Origin: Eikenella exigua | Lineage (GTDB): Bacteria > Pseudomonadota > Gammaproteobacteria > Burkholderiales > Neisseriaceae | DNA length: 64,000 nt | Direction of reading: 5' to 3' | Assembly: GCF_008805035.1 (NCBI RefSeq) | Contig: NZ_CP038018.1 | Span: forward strand, 1,178,001-1,242,000 | Shown: in pieces, positions 10,250 to 18,315 of the stretch | How positions within the stretch are numbered: position 1 is the stretch's first letter | Layout of the letters: the number at the start of each line of letters is the position of its first letter | Position numbers and translations under genes: made by a program | Notes under the pieces: generated by a model | Told to the model about the DNA's origin: nothing | Database searches by the model: none | What the model saw: the letters and a program-made list of their open reading frames with translations, nothing else

Positions 10250-11323
10250 CTATTTCTCCCGCCGGTAGAACCCGCTATCCATATATGCCACCACGCCCTC
10301 GCGCAGTAATACCAGCGTAACCGCGGCCAAAGGCAGCGCCAGTAGCATACCCACAAAGCCCAACAGGCTGCCGAAAGCCATCAAGGCGAAAATTACCCAA
10401 AACGGCGAAAGCCCGATGCGATCGCCCACAATCTTCGGCGTGATAAAGAAACTCTCCAGAAACTGCCCCACGGCAAACACCGCCCACACCGTAATCAGCC
10501 CCTGCCAAGTGCCAAACTGCAACAGCGCAGCTATCGTGGCCAGCAGCAGGCCAGTGAACGCTCCCAAATACGGCACAAACACCAAGAGCCCCGCCACCAT
10601 ACCAATAGCAAAACCCGATTCCAAACCCGCCAGCATCAGGCCCAAACCATAGAGCAGGCCCATGATCAGCATTACAATCAGCTGGCCGCGCAAAAATTCG
10701 CCCAACACCGTATCCATATTGCCGCCGATGCGCGTATAGGCCGCCAGATAGCGGCGCGGAATCATGGTATTAATCCCCTCTGCCCAGCGCGACCAATCCA
10801 GCAAAAAGTAATACAGCAAAAACGGCAGTACCATCAAGTTGCCCAAACCGGATACCAGGCTGCCACCCTGTTCCAGCAAGGCCGGCAGCGCCTTGGAAAG
10901 CCCCGCCTGAACGCTGCTCACATGGCTGCTCAGCCATTTTGATACCGATTGATCGTCCAACACCCAATGCGTACCCAGCATATGATTAATCCAGGGCAGC
11001 GCCTTATTTTGCGCAAATGCCACCAATTCCGGCAGTTTATCCAGCAAACTGCCAAACTGCTGCACCAACATCGGCACCACAATCAGCAGCAGCAACACCA
11101 GCAGCAGCAGCGCAAACACCATCACCAGCATCGCCGCCGTCGCACGCCGCACCCTGTGCCGGCAAAGCTTTTCCACCAGCGGGTTCAAAATATAGGCCAA
11201 CACTGCAGCCACCACAAACGGCGAAAGCATATCGCGCATCTGCACAATTAAAAGCACCACCACCAACAATAGCGCTATGCCCACCACCCACGGCAGCCAG
11301 CCACGCTTCTTCGCTTGATACAT
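10250..11323 (-). CDS. AI-2E family transporter (PerM/YhhT type permease)
   Basis: Inner-membrane protein of 357 residues with about eight hydrophobic segments: two at 10-50, one at 55-85, then a hydrophilic domain (about 90-150) and four or five toward the C-terminus. Motifs SPFVVAAVLAYILNPLVE, LLVFVPYLGAFTG and LESFFITPKIVGDRIGLSP are diagnostic of the family. Members export small molecules; roles claimed include AI-2 and Na+/H+ exchange, so substrate is unknown. I chose the ATG at 11323 because AAGAGG lies 7 bases before it; a start at 11344 is the alternative. No partner gene is adjacent. Confidence 0.9.
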   Translation of the reverse strand: MYQAKKRGWLPWVVGIALLLVVVLLIVQMRDMLSPFVVAAVLAYILNPLVEKLCRHRVRRATAAMLVMVFALLLLVLLLLIVVPMLVQQFGSLLDKLPELVAFAQNKALPWINHMLGTHWVLDDQSVSKWLSSHVSSVQAGLSKALPALLEQGGSLVSGLGNLMVLPFLLYYFLLDWSRWAEGINTMIPRRYLAAYTRIGGNMDTVLGEFLRGQLIVMLIMGLLYGLGLMLAGLESGFAIGMVAGLLVFVPYLGAFTGLLLATIAALLQFGTWQGLITVWAVFAVGQFLESFFITPKIVGDRIGLSPFWVIFALMAFGSLLGFVGMLLALPLAAVTLVLLREGVVAYMDSGFYRREK

Positions 11324-11422
11324 ACTACAGCCTCTTAAATTCATCCGGCACATGCCGCGTCGCGCGCATTATCCGGTGTCAACCCATAAAAAACAAATGA
11401 TTTCACACACAATCAACAAGAA

Positions 11423-11459
11423 AGGCTACCTGAAACCACGCTCTCTTTTCAGGTAGCCT
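11423..11459. terminator. eikDUS hairpin between divergent genes
   Basis: Inverted uptake sequences with an 11-base loop and a trailing TTTTG. It lies between the two divergently placed genes, upstream of both, so uptake or insulation is as likely as termination. Confidence 0.5.
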
Positions 11460-11529
11460 TTTGAGACAACTTGACTGCCCACCCCGCCATCGCTACATTC
11501 CCTCCATCCCATTTTATCCCCGCCCAAGC

Positions 11530-12603
11530 ATGAACTACGCCCTCGATGCCATCTGGTGGCGGCTGCGCCACCCCGCCGTGCGCGACCTCGCCTCCCTACT
11601 CACCGCCCCGCCCCTATGGCACAGCGGCTGCGAGCTCCCCATCCCCCGCTTGCTCGGCAGCCAAGGCTTCCGCTTCCTGCTCAACCTCGACAGCCAGCCC
11701 GCACCGCTGCAACAATGGCTCGAACAAGAAGCCCCTTTCGGCCACCGCCTAGGCCACTACGCCGAAAGCCTACTCGCCTTCTGGCTGGCACACGCCCCCC
11801 ATTGCCAACTCATCGCCCGCAACCACCCCATCCGCAGCGAAAGTGGCCAAACCCTCGGCGCCGCCGACTTCCTCTGCCTGCTCGACTCCACCCCCTACCA
11901 CCTCGAACTCACCTGCAAATACTACGGTGGCGACACCCCACAAGACCTCAGCGGCCTCAACCCCACCGACACCCTACTCAGCAAAGCCGCCAAACTGCAA
12001 CAACAATGCCTCCTCCTCCACACCACCCAAGCCCGCGCCCAACTGCCCGAACCATTCAAAGGCTACCTGAAAACGAGCGAAGCGAGTTTCTGCGAAGCTA
12101 AAACGAGCAAAGCGGGTTTCTACGAAGCTAAAACGAGCAAAGCGGGTTTCTACGAAGCTAAAACGAACGAAGTGAGTTTCTGCGAAACTAAAACGAGCAA
12201 AGCGGGTTTCTACGAAGCTAAAACAAACGAAGCAAGCCCCAGCGAAGCCAATACGGGCACAACAGATTGCCGCCAACCCCCAAACCTCAGCCAAGCCCTC
12301 ACCACCGCCACCATCATCCGCGGCACCGGCTTTACCCCAAACGGCAACCTCAACGGCAGCCCTCTCAATCCCCTAGGCTGGAGCGGCCTTCTCCTCCGGC
12401 AATGGGCAAACTATCCCGCCCAGGCCGCACAACGCTTCCACCCCCTGCCCCGCCTCGCCTACCTCGCCCCTGCCCGCGTCCCGTTTGAACAAACCATTAC
12501 CGCAGCCGAACTCGCCCGCCAAGCCCCCGGCCTCATCGCCGTGGTCGAACCACGCCCCGACGGCATATGGCATGAAACACAACGCCTGATGTGCCGTGGC
12601 TGA
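11530..12603 (+). CDS. DUF1853 family protein with a 60-residue repeat insertion
   Basis: 357 residues; most DUF1853 proteins, as I recall, are about 270-300. The N-terminal part shows the family pattern HPAVRDLASLL, LGHYAESLLAFWLAH and GAADFLCLLDSTPYHLELTCKYY (a possible nuclease-like Glu/Lys core). From about residue 177 a DUS-encoded Gly-Tyr-Leu-Lys is followed by six copies of a decapeptide of the type KTSKAGFYEA, coded by 30-bp tandem repeats, after which the family sequence resumes (SGLLLRQWANYP). The function of DUF1853 is unknown. The ATG at 11530 gives the conserved start MNYALDAIWWRLRHP; there is no clear Shine-Dalgarno. Confidence 0.8.
   Translation: MNYALDAIWWRLRHPAVRDLASLLTAPPLWHSGCELPIPRLLGSQGFRFLLNLDSQPAPLQQWLEQEAPFGHRLGHYAESLLAFWLAHAPHCQLIARNHPIRSESGQTLGAADFLCLLDSTPYHLELTCKYYGGDTPQDLSGLNPTDTLLSKAAKLQQQCLLLHTTQARAQLPEPFKGYLKTSEASFCEAKTSKAGFYEAKTSKAGFYEAKTNEVSFCETKTSKAGFYEAKTNEASPSEANTGTTDCRQPPNLSQALTTATIIRGTGFTPNGNLNGSPLNPLGWSGLLLRQWANYPAQAAQRFHPLPRLAYLAPARVPFEQTITAAELARQAPGLIAVVEPRPDGIWHETQRLMCRG
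12070..12249 (+). repeat. Six tandem 30-bp repeats inside the DUF1853 gene
   Basis: Units begin with AAAACGAGC and end with TACGAAGCT or TGCGAAGCT. Units 2, 3 and 5 are identical; units 1, 4 and 6 diverge by a few bases. The array starts at the last base of an eikDUS. The period is 10 codons, so gain or loss of units keeps the frame. The reverse complement of one unit resembles the motif linked to DUS between genes elsewhere in the window. Confidence 0.9.
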
Positions 12604-12625
12604 ACAACAAGGCCGAACAGCAAAA

Positions 12626-12664
12626 AGGCTACCTGAAACCATCCAACCGGTTTTCAGATAGCCT
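12626..12664. terminator. Imperfect eikDUS hairpin between convergent genes
   Basis: AGGCTACCTGAAA pairs with TTTCAGATAGCCT (one mismatch) and is followed by TTTCT. It lies between the convergent DUF1853 and small lipoprotein genes and could terminate the former. Confidence 0.55.
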
Positions 12665-12707
12665 TTCTAATAAACAGATGCAAAAACATCATCGGCAAAA
12701 CAGCAGT

Positions 12708-12902
12708 CTAGCGCGTTACCTCCACACCAACACCCACTTTGCCATAGGGCGTAACGCTGCTATTCCCGCTACCCAAATCCACCGAACCACTCGCACCTAC
12801 GTGACCGTTGCCGCCGCTCACACCCACACCCACGCCGGCACCGCAGGCCGACAACATAACAACCAACACCGCCACAGCGGCCAAACGATATGCTGCTTTC
12901 AT
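12708..12902 (-). CDS. Small glycine-rich lipoprotein
   Basis: 64 residues. MKAAYRLAAVAVLVVMLSAC is a lipoprotein signal with the lipobox Leu-Ser-Ala-Cys; the mature part is only about 45 residues, rich in Gly, Val and Ser (GVGVGVSGGNGHVGASG), and ends GVGVEVTR. The ATG at 12902 has AAAGGA 8 bases upstream. I do not recognise a family; similar small Gly-rich lipoproteins are common in Neisseriaceae. The longer upstream frame to 13127 contains a DUS and is rejected. Confidence 0.75.
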   Translation of the reverse strand: MKAAYRLAAVAVLVVMLSACGAGVGVGVSGGNGHVGASGSVDLGSGNSSVTPYGKVGVGVEVTR

Positions 12903-13053
12903 TGCTTTTCCTTTCATCTGATTGAATACAATACAAGTAATAGCGAATAATAGCACAATAATTTTCAGGTAGCCTCTACGGCACAGCCGGCTACCCGAAA
13001 GCCCAACTTCAACGAAGTTTCCGAAGGAATACTGAGTTTCTGTGGAACTCAAA

Positions 13054-13590
13054 TCAGCCGCCCGCCTTATGCCCCTCTGCCACCCGCACATAATGCGCCG
13101 CCGAATAAGGCAGAAACGCCATTTCATCCGCCGTAAGCCGCCGCACTTGCTTCACCGGCGAACCCACATACAAATAACCGCTTTCCAGCCGTTTGCGCGG
13201 CGGCACCAAGCTGCCCGCTCCAATCATCACATCATCTTCAATCACCGCATCATCTAACACAATACTACCCATCCCCACCAACACGCAGTTGCCAACGGTG
13301 CAGCCGTGCAGCGTAACATGATGGCCGATAGTGCAATCTTCGCCGATGATCAGCGGCGAACCTTCCGGTTTGTCGTCCGTTTTGTGGCTCACGTGCAGCA
13401 TCACATGATCTTGAATATTGCTGCCCCGCCCCACACGGATGCTATTCACATCCCCCCGCAGCACGGCAAACGGCCATACCGACACATTCTCGGCCAACAC
13501 TACATCCCCCGCCACCAAACATAGCGGATCGAGATAACAACTGCCATGCATCTGCGGCACGGTATCCAAATAAGGGCGGATATTGCTCAT
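13054..13590 (-). CDS. Gamma-class carbonic anhydrase-like protein (YrdA type)
   Basis: 178-residue left-handed beta-helix (hexapeptide-repeat) protein. The zinc-binding histidines are visible in NIQDHVMLHV and TIGHHVTLHGC, and the hexapeptide pattern continues through VLVGMGSIVLDDAVIEDDVMIGAGSLV. The C-terminal helix follows. Family members hydrate CO2 or have unknown roles. The start at 13590 has AGGAG 7 bases upstream. It is the first of three carbonic anhydrase families found within 11 kb. Confidence 0.92.
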   Translation of the reverse strand: MSNIRPYLDTVPQMHGSCYLDPLCLVAGDVVLAENVSVWPFAVLRGDVNSIRVGRGSNIQDHVMLHVSHKTDDKPEGSPLIIGEDCTIGHHVTLHGCTVGNCVLVGMGSIVLDDAVIEDDVMIGAGSLVPPRKRLESGYLYVGSPVKQVRRLTADEMAFLPYSAAHYVRVAEGHKAGG

Positions 13591-13775
13591 GGAAAACTCC
13601 TGGTTCGTATCAAGCCGCAAAGGCTACCTGAAAATCGGATGGCGGCAAAGCCGGGCTGTGGTTTTAGCTGTGTAGGAACCAATCCGGCAGCATAACAATA
13701 CCGTCCCCCTACCCTGCCACAAAAGGCTACCTGAAACTTCCCCAGCCACCCAGCAGCAAGCACACGCATTAGCGT

Positions 13776-13781
13776 TATAAT
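13776..13781 (+). promoter_or_regulatory. Candidate -10 box of uvrB
   Basis: Perfect TATAAT, 33 bases before the uvrB ATG. No good -35 lies 16-18 bases upstream. An eikDUS at 13801-13813 lies between it and the start codon. Confidence 0.4.
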
Positions 13782-13814
13782 TCCACCTTTGCCCGCGCTT
13801 TTTCAGGTAGCCTC

Positions 13815-15860
13815 ATGGACATCATCCAATACCCCGATTCCCCCTTCAAACTCCACCAACCCTTCCCGCCCGCCGGCGACCAGCCTACCGCCATTGCCGG
13901 CCTGCTCGAAGGGCTTTCAGACGGCCTTGCCTATCAAACCCTGCTCGGCGTAACCGGTTCGGGCAAAACCTACACCATGGCGAACGTCATCGCGCAAAGC
14001 GGCCGACCCGCCATCATCATGGCGCACAACAAAACCCTTGCCGCCCAGCTTTATGCCGAAATGCGCGAGTTTTTCCCCGAAAACGCGGTGGAATATTTCG
14101 TCTCCTACTACGACTATTACCAGCCCGAAGCCTATGTGCCCAGCCGCGACTTGTTCATCGAAAAAGACAGCGCGATCAACGAACACATCGAGCAAATGCG
14201 CCTTTCCGCCACCAAAAACCTGATGACGCGCGACGACGTGATTATCGTCGCCACCGTGTCCGCCATTTACGGTATCGGCGACCCGACCGAGTATCAACAA
14301 ATGGTGTTGTCCGTCAAAGAAGGAGACACCATCGAGCAGCGCGACATCATCGCCACACTCGTTTCCATGCAGTACGAACGCGGCGATTTGGACTTCAAAC
14401 GCGGCAGCTTCCGCGTGCGCGGCGACGTGATTGACGTGTACCCCGCCGAAAGCTCCGAAAACGCCCTGCGCATCAGCCTGTTTGACGACGAAATCGACCG
14501 CCTCGATATGTTCGACCCACTTTCAGGCAGCCTGCACCAGCGCGTCGGCCGCTACACCGTCTTCCCGTCCAGCCACTACGTTACCCCGCGCGACACCGTA
14601 TTGCGCGCCTGCGAGTCCATCAAAGAAGAACTGCGCGAACGCATCGAATTTTTCGCCCGCGAACAACGCCCCGTCGAGCAACAACGCATCGAACAGCGCA
14701 CCCGCTTCGACCTCGAAATGCTCTACGAAATGGGCTTCTGCAAAGGCATCGAAAACTACTCCCGCCACTTCTCCGGCAAAAAAGAAGGCGAACCGCCGCC
14801 CACACTGATGGACTACCTGCCCGACAACGCCATCATGTTCATCGACGAAAGCCACGTTACCGTTACCCAAATCGGCGGCATGTACAAAGGGGACGCATCG
14901 CGCAAGCAAAACCTCGTGGACTACGGCTTCCGCCTGCCTTCCGCCCGCGACAACCGCCCGCTCAAATTCCACGAATTTGAAAAAGTCATGCCGCAAACCG
15001 TCTTCGTTTCCGCCACCCCCGCCAAATACGAAGAAGAACACGCCGGACAAGTGGTCGAACAAGTCGTCCGCCCCACAGGGCTGGTCGACCCCCAAATCAT
15101 CATCCGCCCCGTCGCCACCCAAGTCGATGACTTAATGAGCGAAATCAACGACCGCATCCAAAAAGGCGAACGCGTACTCGTTACCACCCTTACCAAACGC
15201 ATGGCGGAGCAACTTACCGACTATTACAGCGAACTCGGCATCAAAGTGCGCTACCTGCATAGCGACATCGACACCGTCGAGCGCGTTGAAATCATTAGAG
15301 ATTTGCGTCTCGGCCTGTTTGACGTACTCGTCGGCATCAACCTGTTGCGCGAAGGCTTGGACATCCCCGAAGTCTCCCTCGTCGCCATCCTCGACGCCGA
15401 CAAAGAAGGCTTCCTGCGCTCCCACCGCAGCCTGATTCAGACCATAGGCCGCGCCGCGCGCAACGTGAACGGCGTCGCCATTCTGTACGCCGACAAAATC
15501 ACCGACTCCATGAAAGCCGCCATCGACGAAACCGAACGCCGCCGCGAAAAACAGATTAAATTTAATGAAGAACACGGCATCGTGCCGCAACAGATTAAAA
15601 AACAGGTCAAAGACATCATCGACGGCGTGTACCACGAAGAAGACAGTGGCAAAGGCCGTCTGAAAGGCAAAAACAAAGTTAAAGTCGGCGAAATCCACAA
15701 TGAAGAAGACGCGATTAAAGAAATCGCCAAACTGGAAAAAGCCATGCAGCAGGCGGCTAGGGATTTGCAGTTTGAAGAAGCGGCTGTGTTGAGGGATAGG
15801 ATTCGTGGGATTAAGGAAGGGTTGTTGTTTGGGAGTAAAGATTTTAACGGAAAGGATTGA
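13815..15860 (+). CDS. uvrB: UvrABC system protein B
   Basis: DNA damage recognition helicase of nucleotide excision repair, loaded by UvrA and cut by UvrC. 681 residues, full length: Walker A GVTGSGKT at 45-52, beta-hairpin region FVSYYDYYQPEAYVPSRD, helicase motifs DESH and GRAARN, and a C-terminal UVR domain. Unlike its neighbours it carries two exact AGGCCGTCTGAA sequences (13916-13927 on the minus strand, 15653-15664) and one AGGCTGCCTGAA (14522-14533, minus strand), i.e. uptake dialects of Neisseria and Simonsiella type, and no eikDUS. The coding sequence was therefore probably imported by transformation. The ATG follows a DUS with no obvious ribosome site. Confidence 0.97.
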   Translation: MDIIQYPDSPFKLHQPFPPAGDQPTAIAGLLEGLSDGLAYQTLLGVTGSGKTYTMANVIAQSGRPAIIMAHNKTLAAQLYAEMREFFPENAVEYFVSYYDYYQPEAYVPSRDLFIEKDSAINEHIEQMRLSATKNLMTRDDVIIVATVSAIYGIGDPTEYQQMVLSVKEGDTIEQRDIIATLVSMQYERGDLDFKRGSFRVRGDVIDVYPAESSENALRISLFDDEIDRLDMFDPLSGSLHQRVGRYTVFPSSHYVTPRDTVLRACESIKEELRERIEFFAREQRPVEQQRIEQRTRFDLEMLYEMGFCKGIENYSRHFSGKKEGEPPPTLMDYLPDNAIMFIDESHVTVTQIGGMYKGDASRKQNLVDYGFRLPSARDNRPLKFHEFEKVMPQTVFVSATPAKYEEEHAGQVVEQVVRPTGLVDPQIIIRPVATQVDDLMSEINDRIQKGERVLVTTLTKRMAEQLTDYYSELGIKVRYLHSDIDTVERVEIIRDLRLGLFDVLVGINLLREGLDIPEVSLVAILDADKEGFLRSHRSLIQTIGRAARNVNGVAILYADKITDSMKAAIDETERRREKQIKFNEEHGIVPQQIKKQVKDIIDGVYHEEDSGKGRLKGKNKVKVGEIHNEEDAIKEIAKLEKAMQQAARDLQFEEAAVLRDRIRGIKEGLLFGSKDFNGKD

Positions 15861-15864
15861 TGCA

Positions 15865-17007
15865 ATGAATGTAGCTTTTTTATTTAATTCAGACCATCAT
15901 TTATTGGGTTCATATTATGGTTATCCGATTATGAAAGCTATTCTGGAAACTGGTATTTTGCAGTCGGTTGACAGGAGTATGCGTATATCAGTTGGAGATA
16001 TTTTAACTTATTCAAACGCCATGCAGTACAATTTAGATCATGCTGAATTATGTCAAAGGGTTTATCAGCCTGTTTCATTAGATCACCTATATGCAAAGAA
16101 ATTGAAAGATACATTTAATACAGCAACAATTTATTGTTTGTTATTTCAAAATATGGATTTATTGACTGCTCAAAAAATACATAGTTCTTTAAATTCATTT
16201 CCTCCTTATCTTGGCTCAATGGATATCAAGTTTTCTAATCCTCTTCATCTTTATTTTTTTAGAAATAGTCTTATAGAGTTATATAGATTAGATTCTGGAA
16301 GAATATCTTTATTTTATTCAATGGGGGAAATGGAGGAAGGTTCTTTTGATACAGAAATTAAGGATTTATTTGAAACTTTTGGTTTTTTAACTACATTTGA
16401 AGATATAGGGGCTAGAGGTACCATATTTGATAACTTTGATAATATAGAGCATTTTAAAAGAATTGAGTCTTTTGAAAATTTTTTCATGACATTGGCTGGT
16501 TTAGAAACTGAAGATATTTCTAATGCTATCTATAACTTAGAAGAACTGCACCCTAAACTCTTTGATATATTAGCTGCATCAACTAGAACTTTAGAAAGAG
16601 CAGAAACAGAAGAGGATTTAGCACAGGCAGCTTTATCAGGTAGAAGGTTCTTAGAAAAATTAGCTCATTATCTATTTCCCCCACAGAATGAACTTTGGAG
16701 AGGACGAAAGGTAGGAACAAGCGAATATAAAAATAGAATCTGGGCATATATTACAATAGCTTGCGAAAAGTCCCATTCAGATTTAATAGAAAAGCTTGGA
16801 AAAGAAGCAGATAGATTAATTGAGTTGTTCAATGCTGGCTTACATGCTACCCCAAGCAAAGAAAAGATTGAAACAGCATTTTGTGATTTAATTAAATGGA
16901 TTGCAGATATTATTCAAATGAACCCTTCAGAAATAAGGAAACCATATTTGGCATATGAGCAAGAAATTCATAATTTCTTAGATGAATTCCTCAAAACTAA
17001 CGTATAG
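15865..17007 (+). CDS. AT-rich gene of unknown function, HEPN-like C-terminus possible
   Basis: 380 residues, start ATG at 15865 with AAAGGA 8 bases upstream inside the end of uvrB. Base composition and codon use are wholly unlike the host (AT-rich third positions throughout), a sign of transfer. I do not recognise the family. The protein looks soluble and mostly helical, with Asp/Glu-rich middle parts. The C-terminal third (RRFLEKLAHYLFPP..., then LIELFNAGLHATPSKEKIETA) recalls the helical DUF4145/HEPN-type domains of some phage-defence proteins, but this is an impression only. No signal peptide or membrane segment. It rides between imported uvrB and an alpha carbonic anhydrase. Confidence 0.6.
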   Translation: MNVAFLFNSDHHLLGSYYGYPIMKAILETGILQSVDRSMRISVGDILTYSNAMQYNLDHAELCQRVYQPVSLDHLYAKKLKDTFNTATIYCLLFQNMDLLTAQKIHSSLNSFPPYLGSMDIKFSNPLHLYFFRNSLIELYRLDSGRISLFYSMGEMEEGSFDTEIKDLFETFGFLTTFEDIGARGTIFDNFDNIEHFKRIESFENFFMTLAGLETEDISNAIYNLEELHPKLFDILAASTRTLERAETEEDLAQAALSGRRFLEKLAHYLFPPQNELWRGRKVGTSEYKNRIWAYITIACEKSHSDLIEKLGKEADRLIELFNAGLHATPSKEKIETAFCDLIKWIADIIQMNPSEIRKPYLAYEQEIHNFLDEFLKTNV

Positions 17008-17034
17008 CAGGCCCTAGCCTGCATTTCCATCTAC

Positions 17035-17123
17035 CGCGTGCGTGGCTGCGCCACACACCCTACCTGCGGGCGGCACAAACTTTAAAACCAACGTGTAGGG
17101 TGTGTGCGGTACGCACGCACGCG
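17035..17123. repeat. Imperfect inverted repeat with GTAGGGTGTGTG arms
   Basis: Left arm 17035-17063 and right arm 17095-17123 (29 bases each) match over an outer 10 bases and an inner 12 bases, with a mismatched middle. Each arm itself contains a small palindrome. The right arm resembles dispersed extragenic repeats I have seen in other Neisseriales genomes. It fills the gap after the AT-rich gene. Confidence 0.6.
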
Positions 17124-17186
17124 TTCTTTGCCTTGGAGGCAGCCTGCACCTGCGTAGGCATAAATGCCGCCCCTACATTCCCCAAA

Positions 17187-17230
17187 AAAAGCAGCCTGCA
17201 CTTCTAATTCCCAAAGTGCAGGCTGCTTTT
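17187..17230 (-). terminator. Intrinsic terminator of the alpha carbonic anhydrase gene
   Basis: Perfect 17-bp stem (17187-17203 with 17214-17230) and a 9-base loop, just downstream of the minus-strand gene that ends at 17250. On the minus strand the stem runs into a stretch of T, a textbook rho-independent terminator. It is not a DUS hairpin, unlike most in this window. Confidence 0.85.
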
Positions 17231-17249
17231 CTGTTCACAGCGTTACCGC

Positions 17250-18008
17250 TTATTCAATAACGACCCGCGCATTCAGCGGCTGTACGGGGCGGCTATTGTG
17301 CGAACCGATGGCGCGGGTGAATTTCTCCGCTTGCGCTTGGTCGATATGGTCATAAGTTTTCAATACTAACCATGATACGCCTTCGGTGCATGGCGGCGTG
17401 GTCAGTGAGCCGGCAAAGCGATAGTAACGCAGGTTGCGCGGCAGCAGTGATGCGGCATTGAACGGCTGATCAAGTCTCACTTTTCCTGCCGTCATCGGCA
17501 TGGCGTCCCAAATGGAGGCCAGGCGGTCGTTGGTTTTGCCGGCTTCATACAGCACGGCCAATACCAACGGCTGTTTGTTTTCGTCCAAGTGGACGAAGTG
17601 GGCTTCCATCGGGAAGGTGCGGCCTTTGATTTGGTTTTCGCTCGGCACGTGGAAGTGGAACTGTTTCAGGGTGTAGGTGCGACCGTTCACGGTTAGGGTG
17701 TTGCCGCCTTCGGGATAATTGACCTGAATGGTGTGACCGTTGTTTTCCACTTCCACAGCACTCGGATGGTAATTGGCTTTGATGGAAGGCAGGCGGCCGG
17801 AAACGGTTTCGGTAATGTTTACAGGGGATTGGTTTTTGCCGGTGGAGCACAAGCGGAACTCTTCGGACAGATTGCCCCAGCTTTCGGGGGAATCGTGCCC
17901 TGTGTAGCCCCAATGGGTATGGTCGCCATGTGCGACGGCAGAGAGCGCGGTAAACGCCGACAGCACGACGGCGGTCAGGCGGGGTAACGTACGTTTGAAG
18001 CAGAGCAT
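17250..18008 (-). CDS. cah: Periplasmic alpha-class carbonic anhydrase
   Basis: Hydrates CO2 to bicarbonate in the periplasm. 252 residues with a signal peptide of about 26 residues (ends SAVA). Zinc ligands His118 and His120 in QFHFHVPSE and His137 in EAHFVH are present, as are NQSPVNI, the TTPPCTEGVSW active-site loop and two cysteines (about 54 and 207) that can form the disulfide known in the Neisseria enzyme. AAAGGATA lies upstream of the ATG. Codon use is less skewed than in the flanking genes and no eikDUS occurs from 13.8 to 18.4 kb, so it may be part of the same import as uvrB. Confidence 0.95.
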   Translation of the reverse strand: MLCFKRTLPRLTAVVLSAFTALSAVAHGDHTHWGYTGHDSPESWGNLSEEFRLCSTGKNQSPVNITETVSGRLPSIKANYHPSAVEVENNGHTIQVNYPEGGNTLTVNGRTYTLKQFHFHVPSENQIKGRTFPMEAHFVHLDENKQPLVLAVLYEAGKTNDRLASIWDAMPMTAGKVRLDQPFNAASLLPRNLRYYRFAGSLTTPPCTEGVSWLVLKTYDHIDQAQAEKFTRAIGSHNSRPVQPLNARVVIE

Positions 18009-18315
18009 TGCAATATCCTTTTCTGTTAAGGAGTGGAAAAAAGCGTTGCGGTGCGTATGTAAATATTTTTATTTTTTATTGAAAGATAGCTATATTAAAT
18101 AGTTCGGTCAAGCTTTCCCGGCCTACAAACTATTAGAGCAATGAAGTTAAAACGAATTCATTTCGCCACCATCCTACTTTATTTTGAATTACTATTAGGC
18201 AGGCTGCCCTTATCCGACAAAATATTAATACCCGCGCCGAAGTGCCGAATTTGATTCAAATAATGCAAGCTCCTGTATTTATTCACCCCGCCCGGCAAAA
18301 TACCGTTGTTACACC
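18009..18315. other. AT-rich intergenic region upstream of cah
   Basis: About 300 bases between the 5' end of cah and the 3' end of the lysR-type gene, both on the minus strand. It should hold the cah promoter; the AT-rich stretch at 18058-18105 is the best place. No gene, DUS or clear terminator was seen. Confidence 0.4.

Noticed and set aside
12070..12249. Possible CRISPR array in the 30-bp repeats
   Set aside because: Units are directly adjacent without spacers and are translated in frame within DUF1853.
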